Below, piece after piece: positions 34,350 to 43,498 of a stretch of DNA of 64,000 nucleotides; position 1 is the stretch's first letter, and every line of letters begins with the position of its first letter. This DNA comes from Natrinema amylolyticum (GTDB taxonomy: Archaea > Halobacteriota > Halobacteria > Halobacteriales > Natrialbaceae), in NCBI RefSeq assembly GCF_020515625.1, contig NZ_JAIWPJ010000003.1, forward strand, positions 248,001 through 312,000, given 5' to 3'. The translations under genes were made by a program, and so were the position numbers. The notes beneath the pieces were generated by a model that searched no databases, was not told the origin of the DNA, and worked only from the letters and a program-made list of their open reading frames with translations.

Positions 34350-34385
34350 ACCCTTCGGGTTCCGAGAGCGGGCCGGATTTCGGTG
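34350..34385. repeat. Short fragment similar to part of the polC hairpin array
   Basis: ACCCTTCGGGTTC (34350-34362) and CGGATTTCGGTG (34374-34385) also occur in the same order at 16871-16883 and 16892-16903. They lie just after the globin stop codon. The first part is a small GAACCC hairpin that could act as terminator. Confidence 0.4.
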
Positions 34386-34530
34386 CCCGCCGTCGGTCGG
34401 CGGACGAGTTGCGGGGAGTGCTACGAACTCCCTTCCCCTAATCGCTGTCGCGAACCGGTTCGCCCCTTTTTCCAGATCGTAGGAACTCCCGGGTTATTTG
34501 AGGGTGAATTAGGGTCGAGTTACGCTCGTC

Positions 34531-36852
34531 ATGCAGATATCCAGAAAGCAACTCGCCACGTTCCTCGCGGCGATCTTCGTCCTCAATCTCGTCGTCATGG
34601 GCGGCGGGGCGTGGCTCTCATACGAGAACGAACCGGAGATTCCGGAGACGATCGTCGGTCCGGACGGCGAAACGGTCGCCACGAGCGACGACGTCCAGTC
34701 CGGGAAGGCGGTCTTCCAGGAGAACGGCCTGATGAATCAGGGCTCGATGCTCGGCCGCGGTAGTTACTACGACGTCGACTACACGGCCGACGCCCTCGAG
34801 TTGAAGACAGAGTACATGCGCGACTATTACGCGCAAGAGGAGTACGACACGGCCTACGAGGACCTCGAGACGTCCGAACGGGCCGGCATCGACGAGACGG
34901 TCCGGCAGGAACTCCAGTCGAGTGAGTACACCGACGGCGAGCGGGTCGAGTACTCCGCGGCGGAAGCGTACGCCCACGAGCAGGTTCGGCAGGACTACGT
35001 CGAGACGTACCACGAGGGCGACCGCGAGCGCGGGGTTCAGGAGGGGCTGATTCCGACCGAGGAGGAGGCCGAGCAGTTCGCTGACTTCGCGCTGTGGACC
35101 GCCTGGATCTCCCACACCGACCGTCCGGGAACCGACGTCTCGTTCACGAACGACTTCCCGTACTCGCCGGCCGCGGGCAACGACGCCGGCGGGGCCGTGA
35201 TGACCTGGAGCGTCATCGCGATGGTGTTGCTGGTCGCCGGCGCCGGGATCGCGATCTGGCTCTACCAGGCCGTCGAACTCCCCGAACCGGAGGCCGCGGG
35301 CGTCTCGATCCCCCATCCGAAGGAGATCGACCTCACCCCGAGTCAGCTACTGAGTACCAGATTTATCCTCATCGGGGCGCTGCTGTTCGTCCTCCAGACG
35401 TTCCTGGGCGGTCTGCTCGCCCACTACTACATCGAGCGCGACGGCTTCTTCGGCCTCAACGAGCTGATCGGCTTCGACATCCTCCAGTGGCTCCCGTGGA
35501 CGATCGCCCGCACGTGGCACGTCGACCTGGGGGTCCTCTGGATCGCCACGATGTGGCTCGGCGCGGGCCTGTTCCTCGCGCCGCTGCTGACGGGCCACGA
35601 ACCGCGCAAGCAGGCCCTCTACATCAAGGGCCTGATCGGTGCGCTGCTCGTCGTCGCCGTCGGCGGCCTCGCCGGTATCTGGCTCGGCATCAACAACGTC
35701 TTCGACGGCCAGCTCTGGTGGCTGCTGGGCAACGAGGGGCTGGAGTACGTCGAGATCGGTCGCGTCTGGCAGGCCGGGCTGCTGGTCGGCTTCCTCGGCT
35801 GGACCGCTCTCGTCGCGCGCGGTTTCAAGCCGCTGCTGGATCGCGAGCCCCGCTACGGGCTGGCCCACATGATCGTCTACGCGGGCGGCTCGATCGGTCT
35901 GCTGTTCATGGCCGGCTTCCTCTACACGCCCGAGACGAACTTCGTCATGACGGAGTTCTGGCGCTGGTGGGTCGTCCACATGTGGGTCGAGGGCGTCTTC
36001 GAGTTCTTCATCATCGTCGTCATCGCCCTGACGCTGGTCTCGATGAACCTCCTGACCAAGAAGTCCGCCGAGAAGGCCGTCATCTTCCAGGCCGCGCTGG
36101 TCATGGGCAGCGGCATCATCGGCGTCTCCCACCACTACTGGTGGGCCGGCCTCCCCGAGGTCTGGCTCCCCATCGGGAGCGTCTTCTCCACCCTCGAGTT
36201 CATCCCGCTGCTGTTCATCCTCTACGAGGCGCTGGGACAGTACCGCGCGATGGACACCGCCGGGAAGGACTTCCCCTACCGGATGGCCTTCTACTTCATC
36301 GTCGCCTCTTCCGTCTGGAACTTCTTCGGGGCCGGCGTCATCGGCTTCTTCATCAACCTGCCGGTGATCAGCTACTTCGAGAGCGGGACCTACCTGACGG
36401 TCGCCCACGCTCACGGCGCGATGTTCGGCGCCTTCGGGTTCCTCGCGATGGGGATGGCCGTCTACATCCTCCGGGTGACCACCCGCAACGCACACTGGTC
36501 CGACCGGCGGCTGCGCTGGTCGTTCTGGCTGTGCAACGTCGGCCTCGCGCTGATGTTGTTCCTGTCGCTGCTCCCCGTCGGCTTCCTCCAGCTCGAGGTC
36601 GCCTTCACCGAGGGGTACGCCGCCTCGCGCAGCCTCGAGTTCTACAACGGCGGACTGATCCAGACGCTGTTCTGGCTGCGCATGCCCGGTGACACGCTGT
36701 TGATCCTGGGTGCGGTCGTCTTCGCCTGGGACGTCACCGCGAAGCTGCTCTTCCAGCGGAAGGCGACCGCCGGAGAGACGACCGGTCACGTCATCGCCGA
36801 CCGGATCTTCGGCGACCGCGACCCGGTCGAACCGGTTAGCGACGACGACTGA
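34531..36852 (+). CDS. norZ: Quinol-dependent nitric oxide reductase (qNOR)
   Basis: 773 residues. One N-terminal membrane segment (about 8-30) and an extracytoplasmic domain of about 180 residues (with VQSGKAVFQENGLMNQGSM near 53) replace the cytochrome c subunit of cNOR. From about 220 the catalytic NorB-like domain follows with some 12 helices. Haem and metal ligands are in RTWHVDLGVLW (about 330), VVHMWVEGVFEFF (His and Glu, about 484-496), GVSHHYWW (His pair, about 531) and VAHAHGAMFG (about 627). It reduces NO to N2O with quinol electrons. No norC is present, as expected. Confidence 0.96.
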   Translation: MQISRKQLATFLAAIFVLNLVVMGGGAWLSYENEPEIPETIVGPDGETVATSDDVQSGKAVFQENGLMNQGSMLGRGSYYDVDYTADALELKTEYMRDYYAQEEYDTAYEDLETSERAGIDETVRQELQSSEYTDGERVEYSAAEAYAHEQVRQDYVETYHEGDRERGVQEGLIPTEEEAEQFADFALWTAWISHTDRPGTDVSFTNDFPYSPAAGNDAGGAVMTWSVIAMVLLVAGAGIAIWLYQAVELPEPEAAGVSIPHPKEIDLTPSQLLSTRFILIGALLFVLQTFLGGLLAHYYIERDGFFGLNELIGFDILQWLPWTIARTWHVDLGVLWIATMWLGAGLFLAPLLTGHEPRKQALYIKGLIGALLVVAVGGLAGIWLGINNVFDGQLWWLLGNEGLEYVEIGRVWQAGLLVGFLGWTALVARGFKPLLDREPRYGLAHMIVYAGGSIGLLFMAGFLYTPETNFVMTEFWRWWVVHMWVEGVFEFFIIVVIALTLVSMNLLTKKSAEKAVIFQAALVMGSGIIGVSHHYWWAGLPEVWLPIGSVFSTLEFIPLLFILYEALGQYRAMDTAGKDFPYRMAFYFIVASSVWNFFGAGVIGFFINLPVISYFESGTYLTVAHAHGAMFGAFGFLAMGMAVYILRVTTRNAHWSDRRLRWSFWLCNVGLALMLFLSLLPVGFLQLEVAFTEGYAASRSLEFYNGGLIQTLFWLRMPGDTLLILGAVVFAWDVTAKLLFQRKATAGETTGHVIADRIFGDRDPVEPVSDDD

Positions 36853-36954
36853 CCCCCGATTCACGTTTCGGCTCGGCGCGGTGGACCGTCCGCGACGGGC
36901 CGGCCGGGGACGGTGGCCAGAAACGCTAACCGCGTCGACCGCCGTTAGCAGGGT

Positions 36955-38139
36955 ATGCAATGGCCGGTGGACGCCAGTGGACACTTCGGAGACCGGATTC
37001 CGACGTATCTGATCGGGTTCGGAACGGGACTGTCGTTCGTGATACTCGCCGAAATCGGCCTCCTCTTCGCGTTCGATCCGGCACTCGTCTTCAACGGCGA
37101 GTTTCTGGTCGGGGTCGTCACGACGATTCCGTTTCTGATCGGGATCACGTACGCCGGCCACTGGCTCCGTTCGTCCCGGCTCTCGTCGGCCCGGTACCCG
37201 CGCATCGCGTGCTGGTGGCTCGGCGGTCTGTTCACCTTTCTCTCCGTCAACATCGCCCTCATGGCGGTCATTCCGACCGAATCGGGGGGCGTCATCGTTT
37301 CGTGGGGGCGGTGGGCCACGGCCTTCGGTGCCGGGACCGGGTTACTCATCGGGTGTATCGAAGGCCGTGCCATCGAACGCGCCCTGACCGCCGAACGCGC
37401 AGCCCTCCGGACGGAACACCTCGAGGAACAGCGCGATTACCTGGACTACCTCAACAGCATCCTCCGTCACGAGGTGTTGAACACCGCGACGATCATCGAC
37501 GGCTACGCGTCGCGGGTGCTCGAGGAGGAGTCGGCGCTGGACGACCGCAGCCGGCAGTGGCTTGAGATCGTTATCGACCAGTCCGAGGAGATGTCGACGG
37601 TGATCGACGACGTCCGCGTGTTGCTCCGGACGACCGAGGGGAGCTACCGGCCCGAGTCCGTCGACGCCGCTCGCGTGCTGGCGGACGAGGTCCGAAAGCT
37701 CGAGACCGAGTGGGAGACGGTCGACGTGGAGACGTCGATCCCGGATCGCGTCTTCGTCCGCGCCGACGACCTCCTCGCCCGGATCTTCGGTAACCTCCTC
37801 TCGAACGCGGTCGAACATAACGACGCTGCGACGCCCCGCGTCTTGATCGCGGTCGAACCCGGCCCCGAGACCGTCCGGTTCGAAATCGCGGACAACGGAC
37901 CCGGGATCCCCGAACCGGAGCGTGACGCTCTCTTCGACCGGGTCGAGAGCCGCGGGAGCACGCACGGACTGGGCCTCTATCTGGTCGATCGACTGGTCGC
38001 CCGCTACGACGGGACCGTCGAACTCACCGAAACCGGTCCCGAGGGAAGCCGCTTCGCGGTCGAACTCCCCGCGGCCTCGAGCGAACGGGACGAGAAACCG
38101 CCCGAAGACGCTGCGATGACAGCGCTCCTCGTGGAGTGA
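36955..38139 (+). CDS. Membrane-anchored sensor histidine kinase
   Basis: 394 residues. Four membrane segments in the first 135 residues (about 18-40, 50-70, 84-105, 115-132) form a compact sensor, followed by a coiled linker. The phosphoacceptor is in LNSILRHEVLNTATII (His about 170). ATPase boxes follow: N box FGNLLSNAVEHND (about 282-294), G1 DNGPGIP (about 317-323), and G2 THGLGLYLV (about 340-348). No response regulator lies beside it. It is 100 bp behind the NO reductase; a sensing role for NO or respiration is speculation. Confidence 0.9.
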   Translation: MQWPVDASGHFGDRIPTYLIGFGTGLSFVILAEIGLLFAFDPALVFNGEFLVGVVTTIPFLIGITYAGHWLRSSRLSSARYPRIACWWLGGLFTFLSVNIALMAVIPTESGGVIVSWGRWATAFGAGTGLLIGCIEGRAIERALTAERAALRTEHLEEQRDYLDYLNSILRHEVLNTATIIDGYASRVLEEESALDDRSRQWLEIVIDQSEEMSTVIDDVRVLLRTTEGSYRPESVDAARVLADEVRKLETEWETVDVETSIPDRVFVRADDLLARIFGNLLSNAVEHNDAATPRVLIAVEPGPETVRFEIADNGPGIPEPERDALFDRVESRGSTHGLGLYLVDRLVARYDGTVELTETGPEGSRFAVELPAASSERDEKPPEDAAMTALLVE

Positions 38140-38182
38140 GACGGCGTCGTTCGTCGCCGTCTCTCGCGTTCACTGCGCTCGA

Positions 38183-39529
38183 CTACAGCGCTTTCTTGTA
38201 CGCCTCGAGCGTCTCCTCGACGTCTTCTTCAGTGTGGCCGTAGCTGACGAACTGGCACTCGAACTGGTTCTGCGAGAGGAAGACGTCCTGCTCTTTCATC
38301 TTCCCCCAGAAGATGCGTCGCCAGCGCTCGGTCTCGGCGTTCTTCACGTCCGCGGCGTTCTTCGGCGAGTAGTCGTAGCGCGGACAGGTCGGGTCCTGTC
38401 GGCAGCCGGCTGTGCACTGCTCCTCGAGCGAGTTCGGCCCCGGTCCCTCACGCGTGAAGATCACCTTGAACATGCTGTCGGTGCCGGTGACGGTGTAACT
38501 GGGGGCCTGATCGGCGACGATGTCGGTCAGCCCGCTCCGGAGCCGGTCGCCCAGCCCGTTGACGTGGTCGTAGACGTCGTTCTCCGCGGCGAACTGCAGG
38601 GTCTCGAGGCCGGCGGCCATCGTGACCGGGTGACCCGAGAAGGTACCGGCCTGGAAGACGTCGCCGGAGGGCGTGAAGTGCTCGATAATCTCCGCGCGGC
38701 CGCCGATCGCGCCGACGGGGAAGCCGCCGCCGATGATCTTTCCGAAGGTCGTCAGGTCCGGCGTGACGCCGAACTCGCTCTGGGCGCAGCCGAGGCCGCC
38801 GACGCGGAAGCCGGTGATCACTTCGTCGAAGATCAGCAGGGAGCCGTGCTCGTCGGTGATCTCCCGGAGGAACTCGTGATAGCCCTCTTCGGGGTAGACG
38901 ATGCCGTAGTTGCCCAGAATGGGCTCGGTGAGGACGGCCGCGATGTCGTCGCCGTGTTCCTCGAAGACCTCGCGCATGGCGTCCTCGTCGTTGAACGGCA
39001 CCGGAAGCGTGTGCTCGGAGAACGACTGCGGAATTCCCGCGGAGGACGGTTTCGGGTTCTCGGCGTCGCCCTCGACCAGCGTCGACTCCTGGGCACCGTG
39101 GTAGCCGCCCTGCATGACGACGATCTTGTTTCGTCCGGTGTACCCCCGCGCGAGTCGCACGGCCGAGGTGGTGGCTTCGGTCCCGGAGTTGACGAAGCGG
39201 ATCTTCTCGACGCTGGGGACGTGGCGGACGACGAACTCCGCGAGGTCGACCTCGACCGGCGTGGGCGTCCCGTACATCGGGCCCTCGCTGGCCTTCTGCT
39301 GGATGGCGGCCTGAACCGGTTCGGGGAGGTCGTGACCCAACAGCAGCGGGCCGAGTCCCATCACCCAGTCGATGTAGCGGTTCCCGTCGGCGTCGATGAC
39401 GTGGCCGCCCTCACCCTTCCGGACGAAGAACGGATACGGTTCGATCGCCGCGCGGACCGCCGAATTGACGCCGCCGGGCATCACCGACAGCGCCCGGTCG
39501 TACAGCTCGCGTGAGTTGTCCTCGGTCAT
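38183..39529 (-). CDS. hemL: Glutamate-1-semialdehyde 2,1-aminomutase
   Basis: 448 residues from the ATG at 39529 ([14 protein letters not shown]). [11 protein letters not shown] (about 17-27), [20 protein letters not shown] (about 123-142), and the PLP lysine in [16 protein letters not shown] (about 268) define HemL. It makes 5-aminolevulinate from glutamate-1-semialdehyde, the first tetrapyrrole precursor. Near residues 372-400 is an insert with three cysteines ([16 protein letters not shown]) absent from bacterial HemL; it might bind metal or an Fe-S cluster. It is transcribed toward the kinase gene. Confidence 0.95.
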   Translation of the reverse strand: MTEDNSRELYDRALSVMPGGVNSAVRAAIEPYPFFVRKGEGGHVIDADGNRYIDWVMGLGPLLLGHDLPEPVQAAIQQKASEGPMYGTPTPVEVDLAEFVVRHVPSVEKIRFVNSGTEATTSAVRLARGYTGRNKIVVMQGGYHGAQESTLVEGDAENPKPSSAGIPQSFSEHTLPVPFNDEDAMREVFEEHGDDIAAVLTEPILGNYGIVYPEEGYHEFLREITDEHGSLLIFDEVITGFRVGGLGCAQSEFGVTPDLTTFGKIIGGGFPVGAIGGRAEIIEHFTPSGDVFQAGTFSGHPVTMAAGLETLQFAAENDVYDHVNGLGDRLRSGLTDIVADQAPSYTVTGTDSMFKVIFTREGPGPNSLEEQCTAGCRQDPTCPRYDYSPKNAADVKNAETERWRRIFWGKMKEQDVFLSQNQFECQFVSYGHTEEDVEETLEAYKKAL

Positions 39530-39921
39530 GCGCGGTCTTTCGCATTCGGACGGCAAAGTAGTACCGAGGTTCGGCTCCGAATCGCCGGCCGAAACGCCGA
39601 ACGTGTACGCGTCGGGCTCGAGAGTCGCCACGTCGGACCCGGTCACGCGACGCTCGTCGGTCCTGATCGCTCGAGAAAACGGAAAAACGGACGGAACCGC
39701 ATCGAATCCAGTACAGCGTCTCCGATCGAAACCACAGCGGACTGCACTGGGCGTCGGCCGCGGGCCGGTCGGGCCCGGCCGACGTGACGCCCCGTTCGGG
39801 GAGGCGTCGAATCGCCGATTCGTGTTGCCAGAGGCCGTCGTGGAACGCGGGCCGCGTGAGTCATCTCACGTCGCGGTCCGTCGGCGGGCGGACCGCGATC
39901 GGTCGGCCGCGCGACCCGAAC
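39530..39921. other. Intergenic region between hemL and the Amt-PII gene
   Basis: About 390 bp with no convincing gene. It contains GC-rich inverted repeats (GGGCCGGTCGGGCCC at about 39765-39779 and GTGAG-TCAT-CTCAC near 39857-39870) that may terminate the amt transcript. The right-hand half is antisense-like arginine-rich in every frame. Confidence 0.45.
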
Positions 39922-41562
39922 TTAGACGGCATCAGGACCGGTCTTGCCGGTGCGGATCTGCGTCGCGCCCTCGACGGGTAGGACGAAGATCTTGCCGTCG
40001 CCGGGCTCGCCGGTTTCGGCACCCTCGCGGATGGCATCGACGACCTCCTGGGCCGGGATATCCGCGACGACGCACTCGATCTTGACCTTCTGGTGGAGAT
40101 CGACCGTGTACTCCTCGCCGCGCCACTGGCCCTTCTTCGCGGGCTGGGAGCCGCGGCCGGAGACGTTGGTGACGGTCAGCGACGGCGCGCCGGCTTCGGC
40201 CAGCGACTGCTTGATCGCGCCGAGACGGTCGGGGCGGACGATCGCCATGACCATCTTGATCTGGCCGTCGTTCGGCTCGCCGCCGTCAGCGCGGATGATC
40301 TCGTCGCCGCCGTCGGTGGCGACGTCGGGCTGACCGAACTCGGGGTAGGTGTCGACGCCGTGTTCGGAGACGTCGAGCCCGTCGCGCTCGTGTTCCGGCG
40401 AGACGCGGGCCTGACCGGCGGCTTTGAACGCGTACCAGATGACGGCGGTCGCGACGACCGTCCAGGCGGTGATGACGACGACGCCAATGAACTGGGTGAT
40501 GAAGGCGTTCGCGATGTTATCGACGACGCCCGGGGCGGCGACGAAGGGGAACAGCAGCGTTCCGAGGACCCCGGCTGACCCGTGAACGGGGAACACCGCA
40601 CACACGTCGTCGATCTTCAGGTACTGCTCGACGAACTCGAAGACGATCGGCAGCTGTGCGCCAGCGAGGCCGCCGACGACGAACGCTCCCCACCACGCGG
40701 TCGTTTCGGGAATCGCGGTGATGCCGACCAGACCGGCCAGCAGGCCGTTCGCGACGTACAGCGTGTCGACCTTCCCGGTCTTGAGCCACGCGACGAGTCC
40801 GGCACCCATCGCACCGCAGGCCATCGAGACCGTCGTGGTCATGGCGACGCGACCGAGCTGATCGCCGAGGTAGACGCCCTCATCGAAGATGGCCGAGGTA
40901 CCGACGTTGAAGCCGTACCAGCCGAAGGCGAGGACCAGCGTGCCGAGCACTGCGAACGTCAGCGAGTGACCGGGGATGACGTTCGCGCTCCCGTCGCTGT
41001 TGTACCGGTCCATGCGCGGGCCGAGCACCCACGCCGCGGTGAGACCGGCGATGCCACCCATCCCGTGGACGATCATGCCGCCCGCGAAGTCCTGGAACAG
41101 GACGCCGCTGTACGCGATGTGCTCGCCGGCCCACGTCAGTCCGGTGACGACGGGGTAGATGACCGCGGCCAGCAGGAACGTGTAAGCGACGTACGCACGG
41201 AGCTTCGCGCGACCGGCGACGGCCCCCGAAACGATCGTCGCCGCGGTCATGGCGAAGACCGCACCGTAGAGCCAGCCGATCCAGCTACTTGCGTCTCCCA
41301 TGAACGCGGGTTCGAAGCTCCCACCGGCGACGACGCTCTCGACGCCGACGCCGATGAGGAAGAATACCGTTACACCGACGCTCCAGGTCAGCAGATTCTT
41401 CGTCAGTTGGTTCGCGACGTTCTTCGAGCGCACCTGCCCCGCCTCGAGCATGGCGAAGCCGGCGTGCATGAAGAAGATGAGGAACGTGACGACCAGAATC
41501 CACGTGTTATTGATCGCCGTCGTCAGCATCTCGGTGTCGGCCTGCAAGAGCGTCGGCTCCAT
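39922..41562 (-). CDS. Ammonium transporter fused to a PII signalling domain (Amt-GlnB)
   Basis: 546 residues from the ATG at 41562. Residues about 1-395 form an Amt/MEP/Rh channel with eleven segments; [17 protein letters not shown] (about 157-173) contains the first pore histidine and [18 protein letters not shown] (about 325-342) the second. After an acidic linker of about 45 residues comes a full PII domain (about 440-546): [18 protein letters not shown], then [20 protein letters not shown], which carries the T-loop tyrosine, and the C-loop [14 protein letters not shown] normally blocks Amt in nitrogen excess; here the regulator is tethered. It starts inside the stop of a 26-aa leader ORF. 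Confidence 0.95.
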   Translation of the reverse strand: MEPTLLQADTEMLTTAINNTWILVVTFLIFFMHAGFAMLEAGQVRSKNVANQLTKNLLTWSVGVTVFFLIGVGVESVVAGGSFEPAFMGDASSWIGWLYGAVFAMTAATIVSGAVAGRAKLRAYVAYTFLLAAVIYPVVTGLTWAGEHIAYSGVLFQDFAGGMIVHGMGGIAGLTAAWVLGPRMDRYNSDGSANVIPGHSLTFAVLGTLVLAFGWYGFNVGTSAIFDEGVYLGDQLGRVAMTTTVSMACGAMGAGLVAWLKTGKVDTLYVANGLLAGLVGITAIPETTAWWGAFVVGGLAGAQLPIVFEFVEQYLKIDDVCAVFPVHGSAGVLGTLLFPFVAAPGVVDNIANAFITQFIGVVVITAWTVVATAVIWYAFKAAGQARVSPEHERDGLDVSEHGVDTYPEFGQPDVATDGGDEIIRADGGEPNDGQIKMVMAIVRPDRLGAIKQSLAEAGAPSLTVTNVSGRGSQPAKKGQWRGEEYTVDLHQKVKIECVVADIPAQEVVDAIREGAETGEPGDGKIFVLPVEGATQIRTGKTGPDAV

Positions 41563-41642
41563 CAGGCATCCACCTCGAGTTCCCATCCACTGTCACACCC
41601 ATCGACCGTACGATCGTCCTCTTCTAGTGCAATCTCGTTCAT
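41562..41642 (-). CDS. 26-aa leader ORF coupled to the Amt-PII gene
   Basis: An ATG at 41642 opens a frame of 26 codons ([15 protein letters not shown] at the start, WELEVDA at the end) whose TGA overlaps the amt ATG as TGATG. It has a strong AGGAGG ribosome-binding site 6-7 bp upstream, while the amt start has none of its own. Ribosomes must therefore probably translate this small acidic peptide before re-initiating at amt. A TATA-like CCTTAAATGATA (minus strand, about 41682-41693) precedes it. Whether the peptide itself has a function is unknown. Confidence 0.65.
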   Translation of the reverse strand: MNEIALEEDDRTVDGCDSGWELEVDA

Positions 41643-42054
41643 GTTCGTCCTCCTAATCACGTTAGAGTCCGTTGTACTTGTATCATTTAAGGGTTAGCCT
41701 TTACGATCGAACAAAATTGTGGGCGTAATAGGGTCATCCGTTCAAAGCTAAATCAGGTATAATGTGTATAAGGGTATTGGAAATCACGTCTTTTTCGAGC
41801 AACGGTTATATTCTACGCGTTTGTCAACCACTACTGAGCGACGAACCCGTTCGGAACCGGGATAATTACCTCGAAAGCGGACCCAGTATGGGGCTTATCG
41901 ATCCATATTTGCTCGCGCGCGGCAGATATTGCCCGTCCGCCGTTCGGGGGCGAGCTGATATTGACATTCGTCTAATCGTCCGTCCGGCGCGCGAGAAAGT
42001 GGTCGGTTTGGGCGAATCGATCACACGACGAAGCGATCTCGGTTGCCGGCGACC
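41643..42054. other. Intergenic region upstream of amt and downstream of hemB
   Basis: About 410 bp. It carries the amt leader promoter near 41680-41695 and an AT-rich block (41700-41820). A plus-strand frame of 108 codons (41762-42088) runs into the hemB gene in antisense, lacks the acidic bias of real genes and is not called. Confidence 0.5.
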
Positions 42055-43068
42055 CTACAGTCGTTCCGCGACGTCTTCGGCGAAGTAGGTCAGAATCAGG
42101 TCCGCGCCCGCCCGTTTGATCGACAGCAGCGATTCCGTCGCGACTTCCTCGAGATCGAGCCATCCCTTCTCGGCGGCGGCGTGGAGCATCGCGTACTCGC
42201 CGGAGACGTTGTAGGCGGCGACGGGGTGGTCGAACTCGCGGCGGACGTTGCTGATGATGTCGAGATAGGGGAGCGCGGGTTTGACCATCATCACGTCCGC
42301 GCCCTGGTCGGCGTCCAGCCGGACCTCTCGCATTGCTTCGCGCGAATTCGCGGGGTCCATCTGGTAGTGTCGGCGATTGCCAAAGGACGGCGCGCCGTCG
42401 GCGGCGTCCCGGAAGGGTCCGTAGAACGCGCTCTCGTACTTGGCAGCGTAGCTCATGATCGGGACGTGTTCGAACCCCTCGCCGTCGAGCGCCTCGCGGA
42501 TGACCCCGACCATGCCGTCCATCATCCCGCTCGGAGCTACCATGTCCGCGCCCGCACGGGCGTGTGAGATGACGATCCGCTCGAGCGCCTCGAGCGTCGC
42601 GTCGTTGTCGACGGTCATCGTGGGCTCGCACGCGGGGCCGCTCTCGTCGACGACGTCCTCGCTGCGCAGTTCCTCCTCGAGCGGGCCGCAGTGGCCGTGG
42701 TCGGTGTACTCGCAGAGACAGACGTCGGTGATGACGTAGGCGTCCGTCTGGCTCGTGATTCGACGAAGCGCCTCCTGAATGACGCCGTCCTCGGCCCAGG
42801 CGCGGCTCCCCTCGGGATCCTTCGATTCGGGAATACCGAAGAGCATGACCGCCTCGACGCCCGTCTCGAGGACCTCCTCGACGCGGGCGACGATTCCGTC
42901 GATCGGCACGCGGTCGTGGCCGGGCATCGACTCGATCGGAATTCGTTCGTCGGTCGTCGCGTCGACGAACACCGGCGCGATGAGGTCCGCCGGCTCGAGG
43001 CTCGTCTCGCTGACGAGGCCGCGAACCCGGTCCTGTCGGAGCCGCCGGGGGCGATGGGTGAGATCCAT
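42055..43068 (-). CDS. hemB: Delta-aminolevulinic acid dehydratase (porphobilinogen synthase)
   Basis: 337 residues from the ATG at 43068, which has a strong AGGAGG site 6 bp upstream. DVCLCEYTDHGHCG (about 125-138) carries the three cysteines of the zinc-dependent type. Schiff-base lysines are in MSYAAKYESAFYGPFRDA (Lys about 203) and DVMMVKPALPYLD (Lys about 256). PSGMMDGMVGVIREAL (about 173-188) is the conserved middle. It condenses two 5-aminolevulinates to porphobilinogen, the substrate of HemC encoded 10 kb away on the same strand. Confidence 0.96.
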   Translation of the reverse strand: MDLTHRPRRLRQDRVRGLVSETSLEPADLIAPVFVDATTDERIPIESMPGHDRVPIDGIVARVEEVLETGVEAVMLFGIPESKDPEGSRAWAEDGVIQEALRRITSQTDAYVITDVCLCEYTDHGHCGPLEEELRSEDVVDESGPACEPTMTVDNDATLEALERIVISHARAGADMVAPSGMMDGMVGVIREALDGEGFEHVPIMSYAAKYESAFYGPFRDAADGAPSFGNRRHYQMDPANSREAMREVRLDADQGADVMMVKPALPYLDIISNVRREFDHPVAAYNVSGEYAMLHAAAEKGWLDLEEVATESLLSIKRAGADLILTYFAEDVAERL

Positions 43069-43108
43069 GTGTCCTCCTATAGACGGACGGGTCAAAAACG
43101 GCGCGCTC

Positions 43109-43430
43109 TCACGAGTGACGCGAGGCTCGGCAATCCCGCCGGACGGCGTCGCTGATCGCACGACTGACCCTGTGGCAGTCGTCGGCGATGTCCGTGACCT
43201 CGCCGGCGTGCAGGCAGCCCGTGTCGCGACTCGCGTGTTCGCGGATCTCTTCGTCTCGAGGCGAGTTCGCGGCCGCCGATCGGGTCTCGTCCGTCTTCTC
43301 TCCCGTATCGCCTCCCTCTGTCCACTTTGCTCCGTCGGTGCCTCGAGTCGTCGGTTGTCTCCGTTTCTCGATCGACTCGAGGCGCTGACTGCCGGTAGCA
43401 GTGCTCTCATCCGTCGGGATCGATGACGGA
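43109..43430 (-). pseudogene. Possible coding remnant upstream of hemB without a start codon
   Basis: One minus-strand frame has haloarchaeal coding character: acidic, with C/G third positions in its second half. It reads DEEIREHASRDTGCLHAGEV, then ends CRASRHS and a TGA at 43109-43111. Going upstream it meets an in-frame TAG near 43480 with no ATG, GTG or TTG between. It is therefore either a gene that lost its start or a real short gene with a start I cannot place. No family recognised. Confidence 0.35.
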
Positions 43431-43498
43431 GAAGTGGATTTCCGCCCCGACTGGCGAGTGACGATACCGATGACGACGGGACTACTCGAGGTCGATTA

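Noticed and set aside
35347-37161. A minus-strand open frame of 604 codons opposite the NO reductase
   Set aside because: Antisense of a well-supported gene with a composition (Asp, Glu, Arg-rich repeats) typical of such shadows.
41762-42088. 108-codon plus-strand frame upstream of the amt leader
   Set aside because: It runs antisense into hemB, has few acidic residues and no motif.
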